The notes under the pieces: model-generated
What the model was told of the DNA's origin: nothing
Databases searched by the model: none
What the model saw: the letters and a program-made list of their open reading frames with translations, nothing else
Part shown: positions 50,447 through 60,028 of the stretch, piece after piece
Position numbering within the stretch: the first letter of the stretch is position 1
Layout of the letters: every line of letters starts with the position of its first letter
Source of the DNA: Brevibacillus sp051967035
Lineage (GTDB): Bacteria > Bacillota > Bacilli > Brevibacillales > Brevibacillaceae
Length of the DNA: 64,000 nucleotides
Reading direction: 5' to 3'
Assembly (NCBI RefSeq): GCF_051967035.1
Contig: NZ_JBQCKK010000005.1
Location: 175,944-239,943 of the forward strand
Translations under genes and position numbers: made by a program

Positions 50447-51709
50447 TCAGGCGTTTTCCTCCGCCGCTTCGTCCGATTTCACTCGCATGCTGCCTGTCAA
50501 AAGCAGTTGCATCAGCGCTTTTTTCATGGCCCGCAGCTGTTGAAGCTTCGCCTCCTCGACCGTGCGTTTGCAGAGAATGCTTTTGATCCCCGCCACGATT
50601 TTGTGCTGCTCCTCCAGGGGAGGAAGCGGGATCAGGATGGCCTCCACGCGCTTCAAGCCAAGCTTCGGCACGCCTGTCACTCCTTTCAGCACCGCAATCT
50701 GTCGCTGGCAAAAATCCGAGCTGAGGGCAAACATGAGATAGTCGAGATCAATCCGGTCGCTGGTCGGCGTAATCTTGGCAGCGTTTTCCGTCAGCAGGGC
50801 TCCGTCGAGCGCGTCGGGGACTCTGCCCGCCGCCCCTAAATAAATCCCCGCAATCGACAGGTACAGATCGTACCTGGAGATGGTGTACCGCTTGATTTTG
50901 TTGTAAATCTCTTCGGTTGCGTATTTGAGCTGCTCCTGTTGCACGGTATAGCCGCCCAAATCGGATACCCGTATATACGGATAGGGAGTAACGGTGTCGA
51001 CCAGTCTGCTGCCTTTTGGCACTCGTTTTCCGCCCTGGACCTTGGCAATCTCCTTCAACCGGACGAACGACCAACCCTTTGGAATCGTTCCCTGGTCCGT
51101 CTGGACAAACGCCGTGTGTCCGATTCCTTTTGTAAAAAGCTCGTGCATCAAGCCCTTTTGGATGACCTGTATCTGCGCGACAATCGCTTCGGTCTTCTCG
51201 ATGACGGCATCCACGGAGGTGAGAATGGCCGCTATTTTTCTTTGCTCCCACAGGGACGGATAGCAAATCGGGATGGACTCCAGCTGTTTCGCGCTGATAT
51301 TGAGCTGCGCCACGCCTGCTGCCATGGTCAGAACCCGGTCGCGAAACCCTTTGGAGGTCACCACGAATTTCAAATACTCTCTATGTACGAGCAAGTCGTC
51401 CCTGACTTGCAATCTCCCGACCCGCTGATTCAAAAGCGCGGGCAGATCGGCTTCGTGAACTTCGGCGAAATTTTCAATACTGCCAGACATACCGAGCAAC
51501 AGATCGCCCGGCTGGAGCAAAAACGCCCGGTACTTGTCGAGCGTCGTTTCAGGGAGACATTTGGCCTGCGACAAGTCCAGACGGCCGTTTTTCATGTTGC
51601 TCATCCGGACGACGGGAGTCCCTTCGTCCACAAACGCGGCGGAGGAAAAAGGATAGCCGCCTTGCACGCGCACGGCCAAACCGAGCGGCGCTGTTTTCCA
51701 TTCAGACAT
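50447..51709 (-). CDS. hsdS: Type I restriction-modification specificity subunit
   Basis: 420 residues with two target recognition domains. Each repeat ends in a coiled spacer: LWEQRKIAAILTSVDAVIEK near residue 155-175 and LEEQHKIVAGIKSILCKRTV near 355-375. GVAQLNISAKQLESIPICYP and TGVPKLGLKRVEAILIPLPP are the conserved ends of the two TRDs. The ATG overlaps the last 8 bases of hsdM. It would set the bipartite recognition site. No hsdR lies next to it; convergent with the amine oxidase gene. Confidence 0.9.
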   Translation of the reverse strand: MSEWKTAPLGLAVRVQGGYPFSSAAFVDEGTPVVRMSNMKNGRLDLSQAKCLPETTLDKYRAFLLQPGDLLLGMSGSIENFAEVHEADLPALLNQRVGRLQVRDDLLVHREYLKFVVTSKGFRDRVLTMAAGVAQLNISAKQLESIPICYPSLWEQRKIAAILTSVDAVIEKTEAIVAQIQVIQKGLMHELFTKGIGHTAFVQTDQGTIPKGWSFVRLKEIAKVQGGKRVPKGSRLVDTVTPYPYIRVSDLGGYTVQQEQLKYATEEIYNKIKRYTISRYDLYLSIAGIYLGAAGRVPDALDGALLTENAAKITPTSDRIDLDYLMFALSSDFCQRQIAVLKGVTGVPKLGLKRVEAILIPLPPLEEQHKIVAGIKSILCKRTVEEAKLQQLRAMKKALMQLLLTGSMRVKSDEAAEENA

Positions 51710-53184
51710 CGTACCCCAACTCCTTCAAGAAACGGAGCATTTTTCCCTCCATCTCGCTGCGCTCTGCCTCCAGCACGCGCAGCTTGGCCAGTGCCGCTCC
51801 TACGTCAATCTGGGCTTCCTGCTCAGACAAGTCGATGTAGCGGGCCAGGTTCAGGTTGTAGTCGTTGGCCTGAATCTCGCTATGCTCGACCACCCGGCAG
51901 TACCTGTCGACTGCTTCCCACTTTTCATAGGCGGACACGATGTCCTGCACATCGGCGTCGCGCAGGAAGTTTTGGTTTTTTCCCTCCTCATAGCCGCCTG
52001 CGCCATGCAAGAAAAACACTCTCTGCTTTTTGAACGCCTCTTTGTTGCGGTTCAAAATCAAGATGCAGGCAGGAATTCCCGTTCCGTAAAAAAGGTTGGG
52101 CGGCAAGCCAATCACCGCTTCCACCAAATCTTCCTCCAGCAACCCTCGGCGGATGGCCGCCTCCGCTCCGCTGCGAAACAGCACCCCGTTTGGCACGACT
52201 ACGCCCGCCTTGCCGTTTGGACGAAGTGTCGCCACCATGTGCTGCACAAAAGCGAGATCGCCCTTGTCTTTCGGCGGCAGTCCAAAGCGAAACCGGGCAA
52301 GCGTGTCTGTCCGTGCCTCTTCCAGCCCCCAGTTGCTCAGGCTAAAGGGCGGGTTGGCGATGACGCGATCGTACAAAATGAGTTCATCCTGCTCGACCAG
52401 CTTCGGCTCGCGGATGGTGTCGCCTTTTTCGATCCGATGATCACATAGGCCGTGCAGCAGCAAATTCATCTTGCAAATCGCCCATGTCTGGAGGTTGCGC
52501 TCCTGGCCGTGCAGCGTGATGCGCTGCGGGTTGCCGCCCTGTGCCTTGATATAGCCAGCCGCCTGAATCAGCATGCCGCCGGAGCCAGCCGTCGGGTCGC
52601 ACACGCGCATGCCTTCCTCCGGCTTAATCAGCTTCACGATCAATTCCACGACCTTGCTCGGCGTGTAAAATTCCCCCCCCTTTTTTCCCTGCATCGGCGG
52701 CAAACTGCCGGAGTAGGTACTCATACGCTCGTCCCAGAATATCCGGTTCCGACAAGTTGTCGTTGCCAAGGTCGATCGCGGAGAAATGCCGGATCAACTG
52801 CTGCAAAAGCTTGTCCGGCAGCCTTTCCTTGTCGCTGAAGTCGATTGTGGCAAACACGCCACGCAGCATGGGATTCTCCGCTTCAAGCACGGCAAACGCC
52901 TCGTTGATCGCTTCTCCGATTCCTTCTGTCAGCATCTGAAGTCTCTGCCAGCGAGAATGTTCCGGGACGAAAAAAGGGGGAACGTCACGAGCGGATGTTC
53001 CGCCCTCGTCGCCTCCCCGTTTGGGGGAATGCCGCTCGGCTTCGCTGAAAACATCGTGCATTCGCTTGAGAAACAACAACCCGAAAATATAGTTTTTATA
53101 GTCAGCGGAGTCAATGCTCCCGCGCAAGATATTGGCCGATTCCCACAGATGGGATTCCAGCTGCGGCAGCGTGATCTTGGCCAT
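51702..53184 (-). pseudogene. hsdM: Type I methyltransferase subunit, frameshifted at a G8 tract
   Basis: N-terminal part: ATG 53184 with GAGGAGG 6-7 bases upstream, KITLPQLESHLWESANILRG and SEPDILGRAYEYLLRQFAAD (HsdM N-domain). The remainder, in another frame, has GEFYTPSKVVELIV, motif I DPTAGSGGMLIQ and motif IV NPPFSLSNWG, ending in KMLRFLKELGYDV. The frames meet at A6G8 (C8 at 52673-52680 on the plus strand). Deleting one G gives a continuous protein of about 493 residues, the normal size. This could be phase variation, decay or a sequencing error. As written, no full-length N6-adenine methyltransferase is made. Confidence 0.88.
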
Positions 53185-53345
53185 GATGCCCTCCTCTTTG
53201 TCCCATTCTTTTGCGTACGATTTTTTCCTGGGCTTCCGTCCCCTGTTCGGACCGTCCGGACCCCTCGTTTCATTATGTAGGAGGTATGCCTTTTTTTCTA
53301 TGATAGCAGGGGGACAAGAGGTGGCGGCATCCCGATCCCAAGCAG

Positions 53346-53370
53346 AAAAACCACTATTCGCAAATAGTGG
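53346..53370 (-). terminator. Intrinsic terminator of the HAD gene
   Basis: CCACTATT (53351-53358) pairs with AATAGTGG (53363-53370); T5 follows on the minus strand. It separates the HAD gene from hsdMS, so hsdM needs its own promoter in 53185-53345. Confidence 0.85.
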
Positions 53371-53429
53371 CTCTGACATGTTTTTTGGCCCCCGTAATCC
53401 AGTTGACGGCCATACCGTTCGTCTACTGG

Positions 53430-54227
53430 CTAGTCTTCCAGCGACTTCATCCTCGCCTGAATGTCTCGCAAGCTCGTAATGACACAGGTAGGGACAATAT
53501 CATCTTCCGGCGTCAAGCCATGTCGGTTGATCCACATGTTGCGCATGCCGACCGCGTTTGAGCCCTGAATGTCCGTCGTCAGCTTGTCCCCGATCATGAC
53601 GCCTTCCTCCGCCGTGATGCCCAAGAGACTCATGGCGTGTTCGAAAATCTCTGCCGCCGGCTTGCCCCGGCCGAAATCACCCGAAATCACGATATGGTCA
53701 AAATAGGCAGCGAGGTTCGGCACGCCTGCCAGCTTTTCCTTTTGCAGATCAGGGGAGCCGTTTGTAAGCAGCAGCAGCTTGTATGTGCCCTTCAGCTGGT
53801 CGAGCACCTCGAACGTTTCTTCATAGACGATCGGACGGCTTCTCCGCTCCGCGACAAACATCTCCCCCAGTTTGTAGCCAAGCTCCTCGTCCTCGATGCC
53901 AAGCGAGCGCAAACCGCGCGTCCACGCCTCCTTCCGGTACGTGGGGACGAAAGCTTGCAGCTGGCGAAACTCCTCTTGCTTTCCTTCCGTAAATTGCCCC
54001 CACAGTCCTTCAAACGGATTAATGCCGATCATCTTCGCAAAGGGGAACGCTTCGAAGGCTTCATACAAAGCCCGAGCTTCCTGGCAGACCGCGGCCTCCA
54101 GGCGCTCCGCATCCAGCTTGTAATACTTGGCCGCTTCCGTACAGGTCGCCCAAAACGCCTCTTTCACACTGCGCTCATCCCACAACAATGTATCATCCAA
54201 ATCAAATAAAATTGCCTTGATCGCCAT
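53430..54227 (-). CDS. HAD phosphatase, YsaA-like phosphoserine phosphatase
   Basis: 265 residues. HAD motif I ILFDLDDTLLWDERSV (D9, D11), motif II LLLLTNGSPDLQKEKL, and motifs III-IV FGRGKPAAEIFEHA and GVMIGDKLTTDIQGSN; the C1 cap has FPFAKMIGINPFEGLWGQFT. Sequence pattern and length follow B. subtilis YsaA, which has phosphoserine phosphatase activity. ATG at 54227 with AAGGGG about 10 bases upstream. Confidence 0.87.
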   Translation of the reverse strand: MAIKAILFDLDDTLLWDERSVKEAFWATCTEAAKYYKLDAERLEAAVCQEARALYEAFEAFPFAKMIGINPFEGLWGQFTEGKQEEFRQLQAFVPTYRKEAWTRGLRSLGIEDEELGYKLGEMFVAERRSRPIVYEETFEVLDQLKGTYKLLLLTNGSPDLQKEKLAGVPNLAAYFDHIVISGDFGRGKPAAEIFEHAMSLLGITAEEGVMIGDKLTTDIQGSNAVGMRNMWINRHGLTPEDDIVPTCVITSLRDIQARMKSLED

Positions 54228-54357
54228 CAGTCTGATTCCCCTTTTTCTCCTCGTCATCTCTCTCTTCCTCTATGATTACGGAAATCTGCTCTTTTATCAA
54301 CAGCGTTCTGCGAAAAGGAATCCGGCTTTCTGTTCGTAAACGGCTGGAAAATCTCCG

Positions 54358-54861
54358 CTAGCGGCTGTCAGGCTGCGCCTGCTCTTTTGCTGCGATCGGC
54401 AATACCGTCGAATATTTGACTTCTCGCAGGGACAGGTTCGTTTGCAGCCGGGAAATGCCGAGCTTGTTCAGCTTGCGGATAAAGCTGTCCAGCCCCTTCC
54501 GATCGTGGATGGCGACTTTCAGCAGGTAATCGTATTCGCCCGTCAGACAGTGGCTCTCCAACACTTCCGGCATGGCGCGCAAGGCATTCTCCAGTGTTTC
54601 CAGCTGCTCTGCCTGGTGAAGATTCGTACTGATAAAAATAAAGCACAAGAGGTCAAAGCCGAGCTTTTCCTGATCGAGAATCGCCACTTGCCGGTTGATA
54701 TAGCCTTCCGCCCAAAGCCGTTTCACCCGGGTATGCGTCGCAGGCGGCGACAAATTCACCCGCCTCGCCAGCTCGGTATTGCTGATCGTCGCGTCTTTTT
54801 GCAGCAAATCCAGGATGTGCAGATCGACAAGATCCAGCCCTTTACTGACAAAAGCTTCCAT
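54358..54861 (-). CDS. Lrp/AsnC-family regulator
   Basis: 167 residues. Winged helix 10-60 (LVDLHILDLLQKDATISNTE, LARRVNLSPPATHTRVKRLW) and a RAM effector domain with HCLTGEYDYLLKVAIHDRKG. GGGGAG stands 6 bases before the ATG at 54861. Divergent from an EamA transporter gene, the usual arrangement for Lrp-type regulators that control amino acid exporters. The intergenic 54862-55069 is AT-rich and should hold the operators. Confidence 0.88.
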   Translation of the reverse strand: MEAFVSKGLDLVDLHILDLLQKDATISNTELARRVNLSPPATHTRVKRLWAEGYINRQVAILDQEKLGFDLLCFIFISTNLHQAEQLETLENALRAMPEVLESHCLTGEYDYLLKVAIHDRKGLDSFIRKLNKLGISRLQTNLSLREVKYSTVLPIAAKEQAQPDSR

Positions 54862-55069
54862 GTGATTCTCCCCTCTTTTTATTCTTCGAAAAGCGGCGCG
54901 ATTTTCCCGCAAAAAACAGAGGAAATTTTCTTTCATGCCGCTATTTCTGCGAATGGTTTTGAATTTTTTATAATACACAACATTTTGTTTTGCAAGTCCG
55001 ACGAAAATGCTATGTTCATAAATAAGCTGCTTTTCCACTCATCCGTCATCGAAAAAGGAGTCATCTTCT

Positions 55070-55975
55070 ATGCCAAAAGCTTCTGTCTTGCTGCTTTTTA
55101 CCAGTTTTCTGTGGGGTGGAAACTTCGTCCTGGGCAAGTCGCTCGTGGGGCACGCGTCCCCGCTTACCTTGACCAGCCTGCGCTGGCTGATCGCCGTCTT
55201 ATGCCTGCTGCCGATTGTCTGGCGGAAGGAACGCAAGCTGTGGCCGGCCAAAGAAGCGATCCTGCCCCTCATGCTGATGGGGCTCACTGGTGTCGTCCTC
55301 TTCAACGTGTTTCAGTTTCTCGCGCTGGAGACGACGACCGCGACGAACATCGGGCTGATCTCGACGCTGAACATGCTCTCGATCTCGCTGTTTTCCTTTG
55401 TTTTTTTAAAAGAGAGGATCAATCGGTTCCAGATCGGCTGCATGGTGTTTTTGCTCGCCGGCGTGCTGCTTGTCTTGTCCAAAGGCAACGCCGACTACCT
55501 GCTTACCTTGCAGTTCAACACGGGGGATTGGTGGATGCTGGCTGCCGTTGGCGTGTGGGGGGTGTATTCCATTTGCAGCAAGTGGGCCTTGACCATGACG
55601 ACTCCGATGATGTCCATTCTCTACTCGGCTGTTTTCGGGCTGGTGATCCTGCTGCCGTTTAACCTGGATGATTTTACCATATTCAATCCGAACGCGTCTT
55701 TCGTCGGCTCTCTGCTGTACACCGGCGTGATTTCCACCGTCGTGTGCATGGTGCTGTGGAACATCGGGGTGCAAAAGCTGGGCGCCACTACGTCAGGCAT
55801 CTTCCTCAACTTCAATCCGATCTTCACGTCGCTTTTGGCCTTTTTATTCCTCGGGGAACAACTGACGTGGATGCAAGGAGTGGGCGGCATTATGGTGATT
55901 GCCGGATGTTTTTTGTTCTCCTCCGGGAAAGCAACAGGCAGCGCGACAAAACCGTCCGCTGCCGGAGAGGCGTGA
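55070..55975 (+). CDS. EamA transporter, probable Lrp-regulated exporter
   Basis: 301 residues, ten helices in two EamA repeats (VLLLFTSFLWGGNFVLGKSL at the start; SGIFLNFNPIFTSLLAFLFL and WMQGVGGIMVIAGCFLF at the end). AAGGAG stands 9 bases before the ATG. Divergence from an Lrp-type regulator suggests export of an amino acid or related metabolite, an inference from context only. Confidence 0.88.
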   Translation: MPKASVLLLFTSFLWGGNFVLGKSLVGHASPLTLTSLRWLIAVLCLLPIVWRKERKLWPAKEAILPLMLMGLTGVVLFNVFQFLALETTTATNIGLISTLNMLSISLFSFVFLKERINRFQIGCMVFLLAGVLLVLSKGNADYLLTLQFNTGDWWMLAAVGVWGVYSICSKWALTMTTPMMSILYSAVFGLVILLPFNLDDFTIFNPNASFVGSLLYTGVISTVVCMVLWNIGVQKLGATTSGIFLNFNPIFTSLLAFLFLGEQLTWMQGVGGIMVIAGCFLFSSGKATGSATKPSAAGEA

Positions 55976-56015
55976 ACGCGAGAAGACCGTCCCTGACAGG
56001 AACAGCCAAAAAACA

Positions 56016-56050
56016 GGCAGTCGGCTTCTCTCGAACCAACTGCCATTTTT
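56016..56050. terminator. Bidirectional terminator
   Basis: GGCAGTCGG (56016-56024) pairs with CCAACTGCC (56036-56044), one mismatch, with T-runs on both strands. Shared by the EamA gene and the convergent gene at 56071. Confidence 0.8.
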
Positions 56051-56070
56051 GCTTGATGCTTGAACGCTTT

Positions 56071-56448
56071 TTACGGGTTTTCGTAGTTTTTTAGCGGCAT
56101 GCCCACATATTCCCGGAAGGAGCGAATCCGCTCCCCCTCGAATTCAAAAACGATGGAAAGCTCATTGCGGAAAGGTTTGCCGTTCAGCAATCCTTCCGAG
56201 CGAAATACGACCATCCCGTAGTTCTCATTCTCCAGCTCGATCAGCGAAGCGAGGCTCATCTGAAACACAGAGCGTTCAAACCTGACTACTTCCTCGAACC
56301 GCTCCCGGCCCTCCTGCTTCTGATTCCACCCATCCAGCGGGAGCGGAACGAAGAAATGAAAGTCATCCGTCACCTTGTCAAGGAAATCACCTGTATCGCC
56401 TGTTTCCAGCGCACATCTGAAAGTGTCAAACGCTTCACGGGTTTTCAT
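56071..56448 (-). CDS. SnoaL-like/NTF2-fold protein
   Basis: 125 residues: REAFDTFRCALETGDTGDFL, DDFHFFVPLPLDGWNQKQEG, then NELSIVFEFEGERIRSFREY. This helix-then-curved-sheet plan matches SnoaL-like members of the NTF2 superfamily, small ligand-binding or isomerase-type proteins. AAAGGAGG stands 9 bases before the ATG. It lies downstream of the DinB gene and may be co-transcribed with it. Substrate unknown. Confidence 0.7.
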   Translation of the reverse strand: MKTREAFDTFRCALETGDTGDFLDKVTDDFHFFVPLPLDGWNQKQEGRERFEEVVRFERSVFQMSLASLIELENENYGMVVFRSEGLLNGKPFRNELSIVFEFEGERIRSFREYVGMPLKNYENP

Positions 56449-56510
56449 CCTGACCAACCTCCTTTTATGGTGTGACCCTGCTTCGTTTTTTGCATCCGCG
56501 TGCAAGGTCT

Positions 56511-56975
56511 TCACTGGATGAGCTTGCGCTGGCTGGAAATCGTCCCAAGGTGGATTCCTTCGTGAACCAGGGCAAAGTTGAACAGCTCGCCTGCGGTATC
56601 GAATGAGAAAGGCCCCATGACATACGGTGCTTTCCATGGTACATCCAGCCTCTCAGGCGTCAACTCGGATAGACGGGAAAGCTGCAATGTTAGCAAGGAG
56701 AGCAATTCTTCCTTGCTCGGGGGAGCTATCGTCCATGCAGACGGTTTTGTACCGGAAGCAAACAGCCCTTCATACTGTTCCGGAATCAAGGACGGAGTAT
56801 CGAAACAAAGCGTGGAGTACCGATCCATCCAATAGATCATATGCCCGACATTCCAGCGGATTGTGTTAGGGAAGCCCTTCGGCTGTACATCGAACTGTTC
56901 CTCGGGAATGCCTTCAACCTGACCAATAACAATGTGCCGAAGTACCTTACTGGTGTGGATCATGGATTGACTCAT
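56511..56975 (-). CDS. DinB family protein
   Basis: 154 residues of the DinB/YfiT four-helix bundle. TIRWNVGHMIYWMDRYSTLC carries the first histidine of the usual metal triad and ALVHEGIHLGTISSQRKLIQ supplies HExxH-spaced histidines at the end. GAGGAGG stands 9 bases before the ATG at 56975. DinB proteins are often thiol-dependent enzymes; the substrate here is unknown. Confidence 0.85.
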   Translation of the reverse strand: MSQSMIHTSKVLRHIVIGQVEGIPEEQFDVQPKGFPNTIRWNVGHMIYWMDRYSTLCFDTPSLIPEQYEGLFASGTKPSAWTIAPPSKEELLSLLTLQLSRLSELTPERLDVPWKAPYVMGPFSFDTAGELFNFALVHEGIHLGTISSQRKLIQ

Positions 56976-57190
56976 AGATCTTTGCCTCCTCTTTTTGGCT
57001 GTTGCTCTCTTCCATGCAAGTGTAACTCTCCCCGAAACGCGCAACAATCACACGATTCCGATGCTTTGGATCGGTCTCGCTAATCGCTCGCTGCTCCCTT
57101 CGTGCAAATCCTCCGTATCTTCGCTATACTGGAGGGAAGGAAAGTCATCGTTTTCCACGCTGCACAAAAAATGGATAAAGGAGCCTGGGA

Positions 57191-58102
57191 ATGGAACTTA
57201 GACAGCTCCAGTATTTTGCTGCCATATGCAAGGAGATGCACTTCTCCAAAGCGGCCGAAACTCTCTGTACGACGCAGTCGAACCTCAGCCAGCAAATCAA
57301 GTTTTTGGAAAACGAGCTGGGCATCCCGCTGTTTGACCGGATAGGCAGACGCATTGCTTTAACGGAGGCAGGACAGATTCTTTTGGAGCAGAGCAAGATG
57401 ATCTTCGAGCGCGTCGACTATATTCAAAGGGCCATCGCAGATTTACAGAAAGGAAATGGCGGAAAGCTGGACATCGGGATTCTTCCCGGCGACGGGGATC
57501 TTTTGTTCGATGCCCTGCTGATCGACTTTCATCGGTCGTACCCGAATCTGTCGATAAAGGTCACGGAGTCGACGGATGTGTACGAACAGGTTCTGGACGG
57601 TAGTCGGGACCTCGGCGTTACCACCACACCTGCCAAACCCGATGACCGCATCGCCGTTATCCCACTGTTCCATGAGGAGTTCGTCTTGGCCGTCCGCCCG
57701 GACCACCCCGCTGCCAAAGCAAAGGCCATTCCTTTCGAGCAACTCCAAAATATGAAGCTGGTCATGTTCGGGCCGGAGCACCAAATTTCCAAGGTCATAA
57801 CCGCCTGCTGCCAGCAAAAGGGCATCACCATTCAAAGCCCGATCGTAACCTCCACCCTTTCCACATTGTTATCCTTGGTCGAACAAGGCGTGGGAGCTTG
57901 CATTCTCCCCCGTCTGCTAGTGGATAATCTCCATCGCGACCAGATCACCACCGTCACCCTGTTGAATCCTACACCAAGCCAAGATATTTGTATCCTCTAC
58001 CATGCAGATCGTTTTATGGGCATGGCAGCCAAATTATTCATCGAGGAATTGCAGTCTTATATTCAGCGCGTCATGGAGCACAGCAACCGCTCGTACGGCT
58101 GA
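57191..58102 (+). CDS. LysR-family regulator
   Basis: 303 residues. Winged helix 1-60: LQYFAAICKEMHFSKAAETL, TTQSNLSQQIKFLENELGIP. The effector domain begins near 90 (GKLDIGILPGDGDLLFDALL) and includes HEEFVLAVRPDHPAAKAKAI, as in CynR/OxyR-like members. AAGGAG stands 7 bases before the ATG. Divergent from the DinB gene, which is the first candidate target. Confidence 0.9.
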   Translation: MELRQLQYFAAICKEMHFSKAAETLCTTQSNLSQQIKFLENELGIPLFDRIGRRIALTEAGQILLEQSKMIFERVDYIQRAIADLQKGNGGKLDIGILPGDGDLLFDALLIDFHRSYPNLSIKVTESTDVYEQVLDGSRDLGVTTTPAKPDDRIAVIPLFHEEFVLAVRPDHPAAKAKAIPFEQLQNMKLVMFGPEHQISKVITACCQQKGITIQSPIVTSTLSTLLSLVEQGVGACILPRLLVDNLHRDQITTVTLLNPTPSQDICILYHADRFMGMAAKLFIEELQSYIQRVMEHSNRSYG

Positions 58103-58119
58103 ACGCATCGACCGCACAC

Positions 58120-58149
58120 AAGCCCGGCTTTTGTTCTCCGGGCTTTTTG
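58120..58149 (+). terminator. Intrinsic terminator after the LysR gene
   Basis: AGCCCGG (58121-58127) pairs with CCGGGCT (58138-58144), then T4. Confidence 0.85.
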
Positions 58150-58168
58150 CATGATGCCATTCGTAAGG

Positions 58169-58197
58169 AAAAAACCTCATCCAACAGCGATGAGGTT
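58169..58197 (-). terminator. Intrinsic terminator of the SDR gene
   Basis: AACCTCATC (58173-58181) pairs perfectly with GATGAGGTT (58189-58197), followed by T6 on the minus strand. Confidence 0.85.
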
Positions 58198-58235
58198 CAT
58201 TGCGAGGCGATTTCGTCATTGGTTCGCGTTCCCGA

Positions 58236-59135
58236 TTATGTCTCGGTCATGATCCCGCCATTCACATGCAAAACCTGACCGGTCACATACCCGGAGTCAT
58301 CCGAAGCCAAATATACATAAGTCGGCGCCAGTTCAAAAGGCTGTCCGGCACGCTTCATCGGTGTTTCTGTGCCAAACGTCTTCACGTAGTCGGCCGAATA
58401 GCTGGAAACGATGAGCGGGGTCCAGATCGGTCCTGGTGCTACCGAGTTCACACGAATGCCATGGCTGACCAGTTGGAGCGACAAGGAACGCGTAAAGGAG
58501 ACAACGGCACCTTTGGTAGAAGAATAATCCAAAAGCAAAGGGGCACCCGCATAGGCTGTAACAGAAGCGGTAGTGATGATCGAGCTTCCGGGCTGCAAGT
58601 ACGGCAACGCCGCTTTCGTTATCCAAAAATGCGGAAAAATATTGGTTTGGTACGTATTCAGCAGCTGTTCTGTGGTAATATCGAGGATGCTTTTCTGCGG
58701 GAACTGCACGGCTTGATTCAGCACGAGCACATCGAGCCTTCCATAAGCGTCAACGGTTCGCTGGACCATCTCGCTGCACCATGTTTCGTCCCGCAAATCC
58801 CCGGGCAACAGGAAGCAGCGACTACCGTAGCCCTCTACTACTTGCCTTGTTTCTTCGGCATCTACATGCTCATCGAGATAGGCAATCGCCACATCGGCCC
58901 CTTCCTTGGCAAAGGCAACAGCGACAGCCCGGCCAATCCCGCTGTCCCCGCCCGTAATCAGGGCAGTCTTGCCTTGCAATTTACCGCTGCCGATATAGGC
59001 GGAATAGTCGTAAATCGGGCTTGGGACCATGAGATATTCAAATCCGGGCTGCCTGTCCTGATGTTGGGGCGGAAAGGTGATCGGCGTTTCCTGGCAAGTT
59101 GTTTCATACCGGTAATACGGGTACTTCGGATACAA
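58236..59135 (-). CDS. SDR oxidoreductase, general stress protein 39 type
   Basis: 299 residues. Rossmann motif ALITGGDSGIGRAVAVAFAK, NAG-equivalent LNQAV, catalytic Tyr/Lys in LDYSSTKGAVVSFTRSL and VAPGPIWTPLI. The N-terminal extension of about 45 residues (FPPQHQDRQPGFEYLMVPSP) is characteristic of the YdaD/YhdF/GS39 group. TTG start with GGAGG 7 bases upstream. NAD(P)-dependent reductase; substrate not known. Confidence 0.87.
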   Translation of the reverse strand: MYPKYPYYRYETTCQETPITFPPQHQDRQPGFEYLMVPSPIYDYSAYIGSGKLQGKTALITGGDSGIGRAVAVAFAKEGADVAIAYLDEHVDAEETRQVVEGYGSRCFLLPGDLRDETWCSEMVQRTVDAYGRLDVLVLNQAVQFPQKSILDITTEQLLNTYQTNIFPHFWITKAALPYLQPGSSIITTASVTAYAGAPLLLDYSSTKGAVVSFTRSLSLQLVSHGIRVNSVAPGPIWTPLIVSSYSADYVKTFGTETPMKRAGQPFELAPTYVYLASDDSGYVTGQVLHVNGGIMTET

Positions 59136-59318
59136 ACAAAACCCTCCGTTTCGTGCGATATCAACCAGGATATTCGCCCGGGGAGGGAGGGGTTCAAAAA
59201 AAGATATCGGAAATCATCAGGGGACGTGAAAGGGATAATGGCCGCTATCTTGTGACAGACTGCCTTTGACCATCTCTCCCGCCGCTTGACCCGAAACCGA
59301 CTTGTCCATCGATTCCTT

Positions 59319-59510
59319 TTACCCGCCCGGACCAAAAAGACCAAGCGCAATGCAAGCAAATCCAATCGCGGCAATGATGTTCATCCGCTTAAAAATGCGT
59401 TTGGCTTCATCCTTCTTCTGCTGGGCATCCTTTCTCATCCCTACGAACGCCATCACAATCGCAACGAAAACGGCAATGAACCCAATTGGCAATAACAGTA
59501 CAAAAGACAC
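59319..59510 (-). CDS. Small two-helix membrane protein
   Basis: 63 residues: helix one FVLLLPIGFIAVFVAIVMAF, a charged loop (RKDAQQKKDEAKRIFKR) and helix two IIAAIGFACIALGLFG. GTG start with GAGG 7 bases upstream. Family not recognised. Confidence 0.6.
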   Translation of the reverse strand: MSFVLLLPIGFIAVFVAIVMAFVGMRKDAQQKKDEAKRIFKRMNIIAAIGFACIALGLFGPGG

Positions 59511-59664
59511 GCTGCTTCCTCATTTCCTTATCGTTTGCGGCCTCTTCGCATCTCGCTGCCTGCACCATTGTACCATGAACCATCCGGTAAGGAAATTCCG
59601 TCCCGGCTGGCACTTCGAGTTAAGTCCATCTCATTGCGGAGAACATTCATTCACCTTCACTTGC

Positions 59665-59991
59665 TTAGACAATTTTCAACCTGGCAATCTTCTGTTGTTT
59701 CATGGTGAAATAATAATCAAGCGCCAGTGGGCTTCCGTCAAAGTTTCCGGAAATGGTAGCAGTGACAACGATTTCCCCGTCTTTTTCTGCGGCATTTGTC
59801 ACCTCCGTTTGAATCAGCAAGCTCTTGTTTGTCCCTACAATATGCGATTCGATCGCAGAAGGTCCGTGATAAGCCAATCCTTCATCATAGAGTATGGCAT
59901 CTTCTGTAAAGCACTTGGCAAGCAGGTTGCCATCATAAGAGTTGGATGCCTGAAAGTACGTTTCAATCGCTTCCGGTAATGGTACATTCAT
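59665..59991 (-). CDS. SnoaL-like/NTF2-fold protein
   Basis: 108 residues. PEAIETYFQASNSYDGNLLA, CFTEDAILYDEGLAYHGPSA and VTATISGNFDGSPLALDYYF are the SnoaL-like pattern. GAAGGAG stands 10 bases before the ATG. It lies 37 bases downstream of the broken SDR gene and probably shared its transcript. A role in accepting or isomerising small organic substrates is typical of the family; none can be named. Confidence 0.78.
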   Translation of the reverse strand: MNVPLPEAIETYFQASNSYDGNLLAKCFTEDAILYDEGLAYHGPSAIESHIVGTNKSLLIQTEVTNAAEKDGEIVVTATISGNFDGSPLALDYYFTMKQQKIARLKIV

Positions 59992-60028
59992 TGTTGTGAT
60001 TCTCCTTCGTTTTGTTTTTGAAAGGATA

